Below, one piece after another: positions 1 through 8,061 of a DNA stretch of 64,000 nt. This stretch comes from Shewanella sairae (GTDB lineage Bacteria; Pseudomonadota; Gammaproteobacteria; Enterobacterales; Shewanellaceae): contig NZ_JAKILT010000008.1 in the NCBI RefSeq assembly GCF_023283535.1, positions 1-64,000 of the forward strand, written 5' to 3'. Numbering within the stretch: the first letter of the stretch is position 1; each line of letters begins with the position of its first letter. The position numbers and the translations under genes are program-made. The notes under the pieces are model-generated. The model was not told where the DNA came from. It ran no database searches and worked only from the letters and a program-made list of their open reading frames with translations.

Positions 1-1
1 T

Positions 2-78
2 TGGCGGAGCGGACGGGACTCGAACCCGCGACCCCCGGCGTGACAGGCCGGTATTCTAACCAACTGAACTACCGCTCC
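2..78 (-). tRNA. tRNA-Asp (GTC), copy 3 in transcription order
   Basis: A 77-nt cloverleaf can be read on the minus strand. The seven-base anticodon loop CTGTCAC sits between a CCGGC/GCCGG stem and gives anticodon GTC for aspartate. The T-loop GGTTCGAGTCC is present and the 3' CCA is encoded. The sequence is identical to the two copies to its right. Since only one base precedes it in the window, further members of the array could lie outside. Confidence 0.97.
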
Positions 79-175
79 AAAACTTTTTTAAGAAACCATT
101 ATGTCGATTTCTAAAGTCATTGCTATGTCACTAACATGACTTACTACTAACTAAACAAGTTAGCTTTTACTAAAT

Positions 176-252
176 TGGCGGAGCGGACGGGACTCGAACC
201 CGCGACCCCCGGCGTGACAGGCCGGTATTCTAACCAACTGAACTACCGCTCC
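176..252 (-). tRNA. tRNA-Asp (GTC), copy 2
   Basis: Same 77-nt tRNA-Asp as its neighbours, with encoded CCA. The spacers on its two sides share pieces: AAAACTTTTTTAA just right of copies 1 and 2 as drawn, and TATGTCACTAACA. This suggests the array grew by tandem duplication and the spacers then diverged. Confidence 0.97.
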
Positions 253-332
253 AAAACTTTTTTAAATACCTTAAAAGGTATTTAGTGTTACCCGTTATGT
301 CACTAACAAATAACTAAAATTTAGCACTTGAT

Positions 333-409
333 TGGCGGAGCGGACGGGACTCGAACCCGCGACCCCCGGCGTGACAGGCCGGTATTCTAACCAACTGAAC
401 TACCGCTCC
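333..409 (-). tRNA. tRNA-Asp (GTC), copy 1 (promoter-proximal)
   Basis: Third identical 77-nt tRNA-Asp with encoded CCA. It is closest to the promoter. Its flanks form a 9-bp inverted repeat: GCACTTGAT at 324-332 and ATCAAGTGC at 412-420. In the precursor this would lengthen the acceptor stem. A tRNA-Asp next to dnaQ is also found in E. coli (aspV). Confidence 0.97.
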
Positions 410-425
410 ACATCAAGTGCGGTGA

Positions 426-454
426 ATAATACGTAGAGTGAGGTAGTCCGTCAA
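426..454 (-). promoter_or_regulatory. Sigma-70 promoter of the tRNA-Asp array
   Basis: On the minus strand there is a -35 TTGACG (454-449), a 17-bp spacer and a -10 TATTAT (431-426). The start site is expected near 419-420, which would make the transcript begin with the 9-nt leader that pairs with the trailer of the first tRNA. The bases after the -10 (TCACCGC) are fairly GC-rich, as in stable-RNA promoters. Confidence 0.75.
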
Positions 455-532
455 TAATTTTTTTTAACTCTCTGCACACCAAGCCAAAAAACAAACAATT
501 TGGTGCAAAGTTAAACATTTCAAAGACTAAAT

Positions 533-1858
533 CTACGTTTTTTGAGCTGAAGCTTCTTCATTATCTTCCGGCATTGTTAAATCAATTTGATCTAACTCCA
601 GCAACATTTTCTCACGACGAACCTCTTTTTCCAGACGAGCTTCGGTAGCGGCTAATGCTTTTTTCAAGTTGCTACGTTTACGCAAGACTAATAAAACGAC
701 GATGCCGAACAAAATCAGCCCGCCGTTAATCGATAACATTAATAAAATCGCTTTGTCTTTAGCTTGTTGCTCTTGCTCTTTTGCAATCGCTTCCGCTCTT
801 GCCGCCAGCTCTTCTGCTGTAGGTGGCGGCTCTGGCGGTTGTACAAGGTTGAAAAACAGATCCGGCAGACTTAACACTATTTCTCGACCATTGAGTGTTG
901 TTGTCACTGCACTGAGTTTTAAGTCATAACTACCAAAATCGATAACTTTAGGTAAAGAAAACCTTGTATCAGCCCCATCAAATTGGCTAATGGTAATTGG
1001 AACCCGTTTTCCCGTCGGCCCTAAAATATTCGCTTCTAAATGAGTTTGATTTATTTTTACCTGCTCAGTATCTATTAATATCTGTAATGTCCACAGTCCT
1101 GAGTTTGGGTCTTCAGGTGTTAGTAGGTCTACTTTTATTGGCTGTGGAGATAATCTGAATTTCTGTTTATATTGGCGGTCGATAACCGCATTTTTTGCAC
1201 TCACTTGTAGGGTGTAATCTCCCCAAGGCTGCTCTAAGTCAAGATCAGTAGTAAAAACACCATCGTCTGGACGCTCATCTAATGCCTCGCCATTATCTCG
1301 ATAAGCACCAACGATAAACGTACCTGCAGCAAAGTTTTCATCCGCTGAATTGCTTTCGCTAATAAAACGAGCGGTCCAATTTATCATGAAATCGAGGCCT
1401 GGCAGTCGCACCTTTTGTTCGTCACCTAATAATCTGGCAGTAAGCTTTAAACGCTCTCCTTGAAATAAAGGCTGCGGAAATGGGTCAACGTCAATAGAAA
1501 GGCTGGTCACTTTATCAATCACCGAGCCTTCGACGACTTGACCAATTAATTGCCAAGGACCCGGCATCGGCTTTTTAATCGTAACCATGTCACCGGTTAG
1601 TCCCTCCATCCATGTTACCTTTTCTGGAGGATGACGATTAACGTACCATTTACTGCCGTCAGGTCTAACTATTATCACTGGCGCAGAGCCATATTCTCTA
1701 TGGATAAGTAACGTCATTGAATCAACCATATGATCGATTCTAAAACGATTCTTTAACTCTGAAGCATGTTTAGAAAGCAATACATCAGCTACTGCTGCAT
1801 GACTAAACACAAAGTAGCAGATGAAAAAAGCCGTAAAAATGTAAACTTTTCTAGTCAT
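533..1858 (-). CDS. TIGR03503 family membrane protein, function unknown
   Basis: A 441-residue protein of the TIGR03503 type, found in Shewanella and relatives; no biochemical role is known to me. An N-terminal signal sequence ends near residue 25 (..SHAAVADV). A long extracytoplasmic beta-rich region follows, in which repeated segments such as LSIDVDPFPQP and LNGREIVLSLP suggest immunoglobulin-like or von Willebrand-associated folds. A single membrane helix lies at about 370-392 and is followed by a charged 49-residue cytoplasmic tail ending in acidic residues. I chose the ATG at 1858 because it places the signal peptide at the N-terminus; an in-frame ATG at 1897 would overlap dnaQ. It follows dnaQ after 20 bases and is probably co-transcribed with it. 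Confidence 0.8.
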   Translation of the reverse strand: MTRKVYIFTAFFICYFVFSHAAVADVLLSKHASELKNRFRIDHMVDSMTLLIHREYGSAPVIIVRPDGSKWYVNRHPPEKVTWMEGLTGDMVTIKKPMPGPWQLIGQVVEGSVIDKVTSLSIDVDPFPQPLFQGERLKLTARLLGDEQKVRLPGLDFMINWTARFISESNSADENFAAGTFIVGAYRDNGEALDERPDDGVFTTDLDLEQPWGDYTLQVSAKNAVIDRQYKQKFRLSPQPIKVDLLTPEDPNSGLWTLQILIDTEQVKINQTHLEANILGPTGKRVPITISQFDGADTRFSLPKVIDFGSYDLKLSAVTTTLNGREIVLSLPDLFFNLVQPPEPPPTAEELAARAEAIAKEQEQQAKDKAILLMLSINGGLILFGIVVLLVLRKRSNLKKALAATEARLEKEVRREKMLLELDQIDLTMPEDNEEASAQKT

Positions 1859-1878
1859 AGAGGGCTCTAAAAATGTGA

Positions 1879-2607
1879 TTATCCGCGCCAGAGGCATTGT
1901 CCTGACTTGGCGACTAAATCTAATCGCTCTTCATGTCTAACCAATTCATCGGCCGAAGCGGCGATCACTTTAAGTTTTGTTCTATCAAGACTTAAACGCT
2001 GGATCCCCCCGCCCTCTTGACCGGCTTTTTCACTTGAAAGGTTAAATTTAGTTTGCCCACCGGTCATTAACAGGTAAACGTCTGCCAAAATCTCGGCATC
2101 GAGTAATGCGCCGTGAAGATCACGTGCAGAGTTATCAATACCGTAACGCTTACATAATGCATCCAGATTGTTTTTCTGACCTGGATGTAAATGCTTGGCG
2201 ATGGCTAACGAGTCGAGGATCTGACAAATATCAGCCGTTTTTGGCCCAAGCGGCTGCAACATCGAAAATTCATGATCCATAAAACTAATATCGAAGTTAG
2301 CGTTATGAGCCACAATTTCTGCGCCATCAATAAACTCAATAAAGCTCTGCGCGACTTGATGAAACTTAGGTTTGTCAGCGACGAATTCATTGGTAATACC
2401 GTGAACCGCGATAGCTTCTTCATCAATCGGTTGCTGTGGATTAATATACTCATGGTAATGGCGACCGGTTAAGCGGCGGTTTACCACTTCGACACAACCA
2501 ATTTCAATGATCCTATGGCCTAAATAAATCGGGCCGCTCGATTGGTTCATACCTGTGGTTTCGGTATCGAGAATAATTTGTCGCTTCGCGCTTGAAACAA
2601 TATTCAT
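1879..2607 (-). CDS. dnaQ: DNA polymerase III epsilon subunit (3'-5' proofreading exonuclease)
   Basis: Proofreading subunit of the replicative polymerase; removes mispaired 3' nucleotides within the Pol III core. The 242 residues are the usual length. The DEDDh exonuclease motifs are visible: Exo I with D14 and E16 (ILDTETTG), Exo II AHNANFDISFMDHE, and Exo III with the catalytic His in LHGALLDAEILADVYLL. The C-terminal region that binds the alpha subunit is shorter and less conserved. The gene is divergent from rnhA with about 75 bases between them, as in E. coli, and its 3' end leads into the TIGR03503 gene. Confidence 0.97.
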   Translation of the reverse strand: MNIVSSAKRQIILDTETTGMNQSSGPIYLGHRIIEIGCVEVVNRRLTGRHYHEYINPQQPIDEEAIAVHGITNEFVADKPKFHQVAQSFIEFIDGAEIVAHNANFDISFMDHEFSMLQPLGPKTADICQILDSLAIAKHLHPGQKNNLDALCKRYGIDNSARDLHGALLDAEILADVYLLMTGGQTKFNLSSEKAGQEGGGIQRLSLDRTKLKVIAASADELVRHEERLDLVAKSGQCLWRG

Positions 2608-2620
2608 ATGAATTTTTACA

Positions 2621-2648
2621 TTTCTCAGTTAAATTTTTTGGGTATACT
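2621..2648 (+). promoter_or_regulatory. Candidate rnhA promoter
   Basis: TATACT at 2643-2648 is a good -10 match and lies 33 bases before the rnhA ATG. The only -35 at a suitable distance (TTTCTC, 2621-2626, 16-bp spacer) is weak, so the call rests mainly on the -10. Confidence 0.4.
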
Positions 2649-2680
2649 CGCCCAGCAATTATAGCTATGGTAGCAACTTG

Positions 2681-3166
2681 ATGACTGGACTGAAACAGAT
2701 CTCTATCTATACCGACGGTTCTTGCCTCGGAAATCCTGGCCCTGGCGGTTATGGCATCGTTTTAAAGTACAAAAAGCAAACAAAAGAACTTGCTGACGGT
2801 TTTGTGCTCACAACAAATAACCGCATGGAGCTATTAGCGCCTATCGTCGCCCTTGAAACACTAAAGGTTCCTTGCCAAGTGATATTGACCAGTGATAGCC
2901 AATATATGCGTCAAGGCATAACACAGTGGATCCATGGCTGGAAACGCAAAGGCTGGATAACTTCAGCGAATCAGCCTGTCAAAAATGTTGATTTATGGAA
3001 GCGCTTAGACACTGTATCTCAGCGTCACCAAATAGATTGGCGCTGGGTAAAAGGCCATGCAGGCCACAGTGAAAATGAACGCTGTGACGATTTAGCTCGC
3101 CGGGCAGCTGAAGCTAAACCATCTCAAGAAGATAAAGGTTATTTAAGCCAGCTCCAACAAGCCTAG
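2681..3166 (+). CDS. rnhA: Ribonuclease HI
   Basis: Endonuclease that cuts the RNA strand of RNA-DNA hybrids, clearing R-loops and primers. The acidic metal-binding residues are recognisable: D12 in [15 protein letters not shown]50 in NNRMELLA, the Asp of TSDSQYM, and the C-terminal Asp of NERCDDLA. The basic handle region [10 protein letters not shown] is present, and the [13 protein letters not shown] segment is typical of bacterial RNase HI. I start it at ATG 2681 (161 residues); the codon before it is TTG and could serve as an alternative. It is divergent from dnaQ and convergent with the LysR gene. Confidence 0.97.
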   Translation: MTGLKQISIYTDGSCLGNPGPGGYGIVLKYKKQTKELADGFVLTTNNRMELLAPIVALETLKVPCQVILTSDSQYMRQGITQWIHGWKRKGWITSANQPVKNVDLWKRLDTVSQRHQIDWRWVKGHAGHSENERCDDLARRAAEAKPSQEDKGYLSQLQQA

Positions 3167-3192
3167 TCTTCCTATTCGCTAAGTAAATAAGA

Positions 3193-4089
3193 TTAGCCCT
3201 CGGTATTCAAAAAGGTTTGGCAAAATTCTGTAAATGCCAAACCTATCGGAGTGAAATGACGACTTTTATGGTGAATACGATAAAACTTACGTTCTAACGC
3301 TAATCCCTCAACATGAATAACCGCCAATTCTTTTCGAATAAGTTCTTTTTCCAGTGTCAGCTCTGATAATACACCTAAACCAGCACCTTGCTTTACCGCC
3401 TGCTTTATCGCATCGGGTGTTGAAAACCTAAACTTTTCTTGCGGTTGCATATCAAGTGTATTAGCCGCATTAACAAAGCAATCTCGGGTACCTGAACCTT
3501 CTTCCCGCATGACCCAAGGCATATTATTTAATTCACTCGGCTGTACAACTTTGCCGGCAAGTGGATGTGCCGGATGGCAAAACACTAACAAGCGATCTTT
3601 ATGCCAAGCCTCAACGGTTAAACGACTATCGAGACATTGGCCTTCAATAAAACCCATCTCGCTTCTAAACTCTAACACAGCATTAATCACTTTTTGGCTG
3701 TTATCAATATCAACATTAACCAAAGTATTGGTGTGTTGTTGACAAAAAGCCACTGCTGATCTGGCTAACAAATAGTTACCGATTGTAGAACTTGCACTGA
3801 TATTTAAATCGCCACCTAACTCTGCGCCTGCCGGTGAGAAAGCATGTTCAATTTGATCGACCTTTTGCAATGCTTCAGTCGCTAAAGGTAAAAGTAAACT
3901 TCCCTGGGAGTTCAAACGCAAACGGTTACCAATACGTTCGAATAAACGCGCATCTAGCTGTTTTTCTAATTCTGATAAAGCCATTGATGCAGCAGGAGAA
4001 GATAAGTTAACCATTTCAGCAGCTTTAGCGACTTGCCCACTGCGGGCTACTGCTTCAAAAACCGCTAATTGTTTTAATGTTATACGCAT
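3193..4089 (-). CDS. LysR-family transcriptional regulator, YeiE-like
   Basis: 298-residue LysR regulator. The winged helix-turn-helix occupies about residues 1-60 (ITLKQLAVFEAVARSGQVAKA, then SSPAASMALSELEKQLDARLFERIGNRL). A periplasmic-binding-protein-like effector domain starts near residue 90. The N-terminal half resembles E. coli YeiE more than CysB or OxyR types. No obvious target gene is divergent from it. It sits between rnhA and the yafS-like gene, a position empty in the matching E. coli block, so it was probably inserted. It starts 8 bases after the yafS-like stop and could be co-transcribed with that gene. Confidence 0.88.
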   Translation of the reverse strand: MRITLKQLAVFEAVARSGQVAKAAEMVNLSSPAASMALSELEKQLDARLFERIGNRLRLNSQGSLLLPLATEALQKVDQIEHAFSPAGAELGGDLNISASSTIGNYLLARSAVAFCQQHTNTLVNVDIDNSQKVINAVLEFRSEMGFIEGQCLDSRLTVEAWHKDRLLVFCHPAHPLAGKVVQPSELNNMPWVMREEGSGTRDCFVNAANTLDMQPQEKFRFSTPDAIKQAVKQGAGLGVLSELTLEKELIRKELAVIHVEGLALERKFYRIHHKSRHFTPIGLAFTEFCQTFLNTEG

Positions 4090-4097
4090 CTGTTCTC

Positions 4098-4856
4098 TTA
4101 AAATTCATCTGATGACTTAGTCACGTGCCCTGCTCGACCAGCACTTGGCGCCGTAGACCAATTAGGTTGCTTTACTTTACGCTTAGCTTGGATCGGGGTT
4201 AATGGACTTTCTAATTTTTTAGCCACTAACACGTATAAGCTACCAGTACTGGGCAGCCAAGATTTAAGTGCATGGGACCAAATATTGTCGCTTTTTATTT
4301 CTGTTAGTAGATGATGATGAATCAAACGTTCATCAGCTACCACTTGGTAACCTAATAGCCCTAGCCAATCTTTAACCCTAGATGGCGTAAAAAAACGTCC
4401 ATTCCAAGGTATTTCATTTTGATACTTGGGCAATACTTGCCCAACAAACATCGGACTCAATGGATTAAAACCCGCAATGATTAGGTGCCCACCAGAAACC
4501 AATACTCTATCAACCTCTCGCAACACGCGGTAAGGATCGGCTTCAAATTCTAAAATAAAATTCATGACAACTGCATCAATGCTGACATTTTGTATCGGTA
4601 GCTGATTTAGCTCACCTTGAATATGCGCTTCGACTTCAGAAAATAACGAATATTGGCGATTAACGCCTAGATGCGGTTTATCAAGCTTATGGCTTAACGG
4701 CCCCAAATTTAGCATGTAGTAACCAAAGATCCTCGGCCACCAATAAGTTAGAGCATTCTCTAAACTTTCTCGGATAACAGGTCCATTTGGAAGCTCTGAC
4801 CAATGATAAGGCTTTAATGGTATTTCAGGCTGTGACAAATCAATCTCCGGTATCAT
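4098..4856 (-). CDS. YafS-like predicted SAM-dependent methyltransferase
   Basis: 252-residue protein resembling E. coli YafS, which also lies beside gloB and rnhA. The class I methyltransferase fold is suggested by the post-I region VDAVVMNFILEFEADPYRVLREVDRVLVSGGHLIIAGFNP read in pieces: an acidic strand end, then the typical LREVDRVL helix and a GG-turn. The glycine-rich motif I is degenerate (YYMLNLGPLS instead of DxGxGxG); this seems to be a family trait rather than damage. The C-terminal 40 residues are basic and low-complexity. Substrate unknown. Divergent from gloB. Confidence 0.75.
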   Translation of the reverse strand: MIPEIDLSQPEIPLKPYHWSELPNGPVIRESLENALTYWWPRIFGYYMLNLGPLSHKLDKPHLGVNRQYSLFSEVEAHIQGELNQLPIQNVSIDAVVMNFILEFEADPYRVLREVDRVLVSGGHLIIAGFNPLSPMFVGQVLPKYQNEIPWNGRFFTPSRVKDWLGLLGYQVVADERLIHHHLLTEIKSDNIWSHALKSWLPSTGSLYVLVAKKLESPLTPIQAKRKVKQPNWSTAPSAGRAGHVTKSSDEF

Positions 4857-4976
4857 TGATATCTTACTTTAATAACGAAAGCGGTATACAAGCAACAGCT
4901 TTGGTCAGTAAACTTGTTTAAGTGCTCAAATTAATTCATTAGAGCGGATATCGTTTAAAAAATAGAGAGTCTCGTT

Positions 4977-5753
4977 ATGTTACATATCACTCCATTACCG
5001 GCGTTTAACGATAATTATATCTGGGCGCTGCAAACTGAGCAAAATTCCGGTGTTTATGTGGTTGATCCCGGTGACGCTCAAGTTGTTATCGACTATCTCA
5101 ATGACATAAAACAACCGCTTTTAGGCATACTCATCACCCACCATCATCAAGACCATACCGGTGGTATAGCGCAATTGCTTAATCACTATGGCGCTCAAAT
5201 CGCGGTTTATGGTCCCCAGGCTGAACATATTGCAGGCATTAATCAGCCTATAACCGACGAAACTGAAATCAAACTTCAAGGTACTGCACTTGCAGCTAAG
5301 GTACAACAGGTGCCAGGACATACCTTAGGTCACATTACTTATTTGATCGAAGATGTACTTTTTTGCGGAGATACCCTGTTTAGTGGCGGTTGTGGAAGAT
5401 TGTTTGAAGGCACAGCTGAGCAAATGCATCAATCTTTGAGCCAATTAAGCTTACTTGCCGACAATACTCGGGTTTGCTGCGCCCATGAGTACACATTGGC
5501 CAATCTTAAATTCGCAAATACGGTTGAACCTAACAATCCAGTACTTGCTCAGTACATGCTAGATGCTACCGCTCTTAGAGCACAAAATAAGCCGACCTTA
5601 CCCTCGTCAATTGCTCTAGAAAAAGCAATAAACCCATTCATTCGGGTTAATAGTACAGAAATTAGACAAAATTTAGCGGCCAAATTTCAACAACCTATCG
5701 AGAGTTCTGAGCAAAGCTTCGCACTTCTGCGCCATTGGAAAGACATTTTCTAA
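4977..5753 (+). CDS. gloB: Hydroxyacylglutathione hydrolase (glyoxalase II)
   Basis: Hydrolyses S-lactoylglutathione to D-lactate and glutathione, the second step of methylglyoxal detoxification. 258 residues, the family's length. The metallo-beta-lactamase THxHxDH motif is seen as [11 protein letters not shown] near residues 51-61. It is followed by the metal ligands in VPGHTLGH and [17 protein letters not shown] and by [13 protein letters not shown]. The C-terminal HAGH domain ends with LRHWKDIF. It is divergent from the yafS-like gene and is followed by its own terminator at 5791, so mltD is probably expressed separately. Confidence 0.96.
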   Translation: MLHITPLPAFNDNYIWALQTEQNSGVYVVDPGDAQVVIDYLNDIKQPLLGILITHHHQDHTGGIAQLLNHYGAQIAVYGPQAEHIAGINQPITDETEIKLQGTALAAKVQQVPGHTLGHITYLIEDVLFCGDTLFSGGCGRLFEGTAEQMHQSLSQLSLLADNTRVCCAHEYTLANLKFANTVEPNNPVLAQYMLDATALRAQNKPTLPSSIALEKAINPFIRVNSTEIRQNLAAKFQQPIESSEQSFALLRHWKDIF

Positions 5754-5790
5754 AAAATAATCTACAATAGCCCGCTATTCCAGCGCCACT

Positions 5791-5815
5791 AAGCCAGATA
5801 TATTCTGGCTTTTTT
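5791..5815 (+). terminator. Intrinsic terminator after gloB
   Basis: Stem AAGCCAGA / TCTGGCTT with loop TATAT, followed by a T-run at 5811-5815. It lies between gloB and mltD. Confidence 0.8.
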
Positions 5816-5843
5816 GAGCCTAATTAGAGGACATACGTTTTAG

Positions 5844-7403
5844 ATGCGCGTACCATTTTTATTTGTCGCAGGGGGCATTGCCCTGCTGACAGGTTGTCAA
5901 ACTTTAGACAGCCAACAGACTTCTGAAGGGATCCCTGCTACACCAATAGCAGTTGAAAAAGTCACTATAGCGCCAACAGTTCCTGAAGTCGTAGAGACCG
6001 TAGAGATCACTGATATTTGGCAACGCATCCGTCTTGATATGCAGATGGAAGTACCCGATGAAAAACTTGTACGCCAATATCGCGACTGGTATATCAAACA
6101 TCCGCAACATTTAGAGCGAGTCTCTGAACGTGCAACACCGTTTATGTTTCTCATTGTTGAAGAAATAGAAAAACGTAACTTACCAATCGAGCTCGCATTA
6201 CTGCCTATAGTAGAAAGTGCGTTCGACCCATTTGCATACTCCCATGGAGCAGCTTCTGGACTATGGCAGTTTACTTCACCAATGGCGCGCCACTTCGGCC
6301 TCCAAATGAACTGGTGGTATGACGGACGACGTGATGTTCCGGCAGCAACAACTGCTGCTTTAGATATGCTTGAATATCTGCATGGCAAAACGGGACAAAA
6401 CTGGTTATACGCGATTGCTGCTTATAACACAGGTGAAGGTCGAGTCATCAATGCAGCTAAGCGCAATAAGAAAAAAGGCATCTCTACTGATTTCTTTAGC
6501 CTTAATTTGCCAAGAGAAACCGAGCGTTATGTACCTCAATTACTGGCACTAGCCGATGTGATTAAAAATGCTGACAAGTACGGTATTAAGCTCACGCCGA
6601 TTAGCAATAAGCCACAAATTGAAGTGATTAATATAGGTAGCCAAATTGATTTAGCGTTAGCGGCAGATATTGCCAATATGACGACGTCAGAGCTACATAA
6701 ACTCAATCCTGGTTATAACCGCTGGGCAACCGCTCCGGACGGCCCTCATAAGCTGGTTTTACCTGTTAATAAGGCAGAAGCATTTAAAGTTGCCCTTAAT
6801 AAAACAAATACGACAGAGCGCCTTAATTGGGAACGTTATCAAATTAAATCAGGTGACAACCTAGGTGCAATTGCAAAACGCTATAACACGACTATTTCAG
6901 CGTTAAAGTCTGTCAACGATATTAAGGGAAATACCATTGTTGCAGGTAAGTTTTTGCTTATTCCCGTATCAGCTAAGAACCTAGATGAATATCTATTATC
7001 AGCTGATCAGCGTTTAAGCCGCCAACAAAGTAAAGCGCGCGGTTCAAGCAAAATCACCTACAAAGTAAAGTCTGGTGACTCACTGTGGAAAATTGCTAGG
7101 CAACATAAAGTCAAAACAGCTCAAATCGCAAGCTGGAACAGCATGGCGCCAAAAGACCCGTTACAAATAGGCCAGAAACTGGTCATTTGGTCTGGCACTA
7201 AAACGAATCAGAAAGGGTTAACTGAAGTAATGCGAACCGTTAGCTATAAGGTTCGTAATGGCGACTCACTAGCGCGTATTGCAGGAAAGTTCAATGTTAG
7301 TGTAAACGATCTTGTTCGTTGGAATTCTCTTGAAAAGAGCAAATATATTCAACCAGGACAAATGTTGAAACTGTATGTCGACATGACAAAAGTCAGGGCA
7401 TAA
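5844..7403 (+). CDS. mltD: Membrane-bound lytic murein transglycosylase D
   Basis: Outer-membrane lipoprotein that cleaves the MurNAc-GlcNAc bond of peptidoglycan, leaving 1,6-anhydro-MurNAc. A lipobox LLTGC lies near residue 18. The SLT catalytic domain covers about 95-225, with catalytic E124 in PIVESAFDPFAYS, then GAASGLWQF and AIAAYNTGEGRV. Three LysM peptidoglycan-binding repeats begin near residues 332, 405 and 465 (YQIKSGDNL, YKVKSGDSL, YKVRNGDSL). E. coli MltD has two LysM repeats, so this copy is longer at the C-terminus. The start is preceded by AGAGGA at a slightly long spacing. It lies next to gloB as in E. coli. Confidence 0.95.
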   Translation: MRVPFLFVAGGIALLTGCQTLDSQQTSEGIPATPIAVEKVTIAPTVPEVVETVEITDIWQRIRLDMQMEVPDEKLVRQYRDWYIKHPQHLERVSERATPFMFLIVEEIEKRNLPIELALLPIVESAFDPFAYSHGAASGLWQFTSPMARHFGLQMNWWYDGRRDVPAATTAALDMLEYLHGKTGQNWLYAIAAYNTGEGRVINAAKRNKKKGISTDFFSLNLPRETERYVPQLLALADVIKNADKYGIKLTPISNKPQIEVINIGSQIDLALAADIANMTTSELHKLNPGYNRWATAPDGPHKLVLPVNKAEAFKVALNKTNTTERLNWERYQIKSGDNLGAIAKRYNTTISALKSVNDIKGNTIVAGKFLLIPVSAKNLDEYLLSADQRLSRQQSKARGSSKITYKVKSGDSLWKIARQHKVKTAQIASWNSMAPKDPLQIGQKLVIWSGTKTNQKGLTEVMRTVSYKVRNGDSLARIAGKFNVSVNDLVRWNSLEKSKYIQPGQMLKLYVDMTKVRA

Positions 7404-7423
7404 CCGTTTTCAACAGCTTAAAT

Positions 7424-7450
7424 AAAAGGCGACCACAAGGTCGCCTTTTT
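7424..7450. terminator. Bidirectional intrinsic terminator between mltD and the lipoprotein gene
   Basis: Near-perfect stem AAAAGGCGACC / GGTCGCCTTTTT around the ACAA loop. It has T-runs on both strands, so it can end transcription of the convergent mltD and 7477 genes. Confidence 0.9.
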
Positions 7451-7476
7451 GCTATATATATTATTAATCAGTTCCG

Positions 7477-8061
7477 CTAATAATCGTAAACAACTTTAGC
7501 CATCGCTGGGCGTTGTGACTCCGTTGCTTGTCCAGCAAAAATTGCTGTTAGTCGATATCCTTTACCCAGTTTGTCTTCCATGTTCACAGGCAGCCTAAAC
7601 TTCACATTTTGTGTTTTACCCGCAGGCATAACCACTTCTCTAATAGCTTGAGTAAACATCATCTCATTTGACCAAGCCCATAGCTTTTGCCCTTGAGGAT
7701 CCATTAACCACAGATCTGCCGTCATTCCAGACCTAAACATCAGTGGAACGGCATAAGACTGAAGGTTCGTGTATTGTAAAGTCACATTTATCTTATCTGT
7801 TACGATAAGCTTCGCATCGAATAAAGGTGTCTTCACAGGCTTATCCTTTTCTTCAGACAAGTTGTTATCAAGTTTGCCGCTAGCAAGAAGCTTGGCTCTT
7901 TGCTCTTCACTTGCCTCAATTGATTGTATATGTGGCTTTGTAGTCAAATGTGCTTGCTCTGCAGGTTTTGGTAGTTCCTGCGTTTTACTCGCTTGAGCTT
8001 GCTGACCCGAGCAGCCCAATAAGCTCAAACCGATTAAAGGCAATAGTGGCTTTAATTGCAT
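7477..8061 (-). CDS. Lipoprotein with BsuPI-type (intracellular proteinase inhibitor-like) domain
   Basis: 194-residue putative lipoprotein with lipobox LLGC near residue 17. A low-complexity linker follows. The C-terminal ~115 residues resemble the BsuPI family: VTLQYTN, then VPLMFRSGMTADLWLMDPQG, KLWAWSNEMMFTQA and MPAGKTQNVKFRLP. In Bacillus the family's namesake inhibits an intracellular protease; in Gram-negative lipoproteins the role is unknown, so I do not infer protease inhibition. Its ATG follows the asmA stop directly (TAA then ATG), with a GGGAGG ribosome site inside the asmA end, so the two are translationally coupled. Confidence 0.78.
   Translation of the reverse strand: MQLKPLLPLIGLSLLGCSGQQAQASKTQELPKPAEQAHLTTKPHIQSIEASEEQRAKLLASGKLDNNLSEEKDKPVKTPLFDAKLIVTDKINVTLQYTNLQSYAVPLMFRSGMTADLWLMDPQGQKLWAWSNEMMFTQAIREVVMPAGKTQNVKFRLPVNMEDKLGKGYRLTAIFAGQATESQRPAMAKVVYDY

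Noticed and set aside
2..409. Regularly spaced 77-bp repeats resembling a short repeat array
   Set aside because: They are complete tRNA-Asp genes with cloverleaf structure and CCA, driven by a promoter; not CRISPR-like.
473..513. Hairpin left of the TIGR03503 gene as its terminator
   Set aside because: The stem is interrupted by a two-base bulge and the minus strand lacks a T-run after it.
2..532. Possible integration site of a mobile element at the tRNA genes
   Set aside because: No integrase, direct att repeats or phage-like genes are near; the neighbouring genes are conserved core genes.
4098..4856. Loss of motif I as a sign of gene decay in the yafS-like gene
   Set aside because: The frame is intact, synteny is kept, and the E. 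coli relative seems to have the same change.
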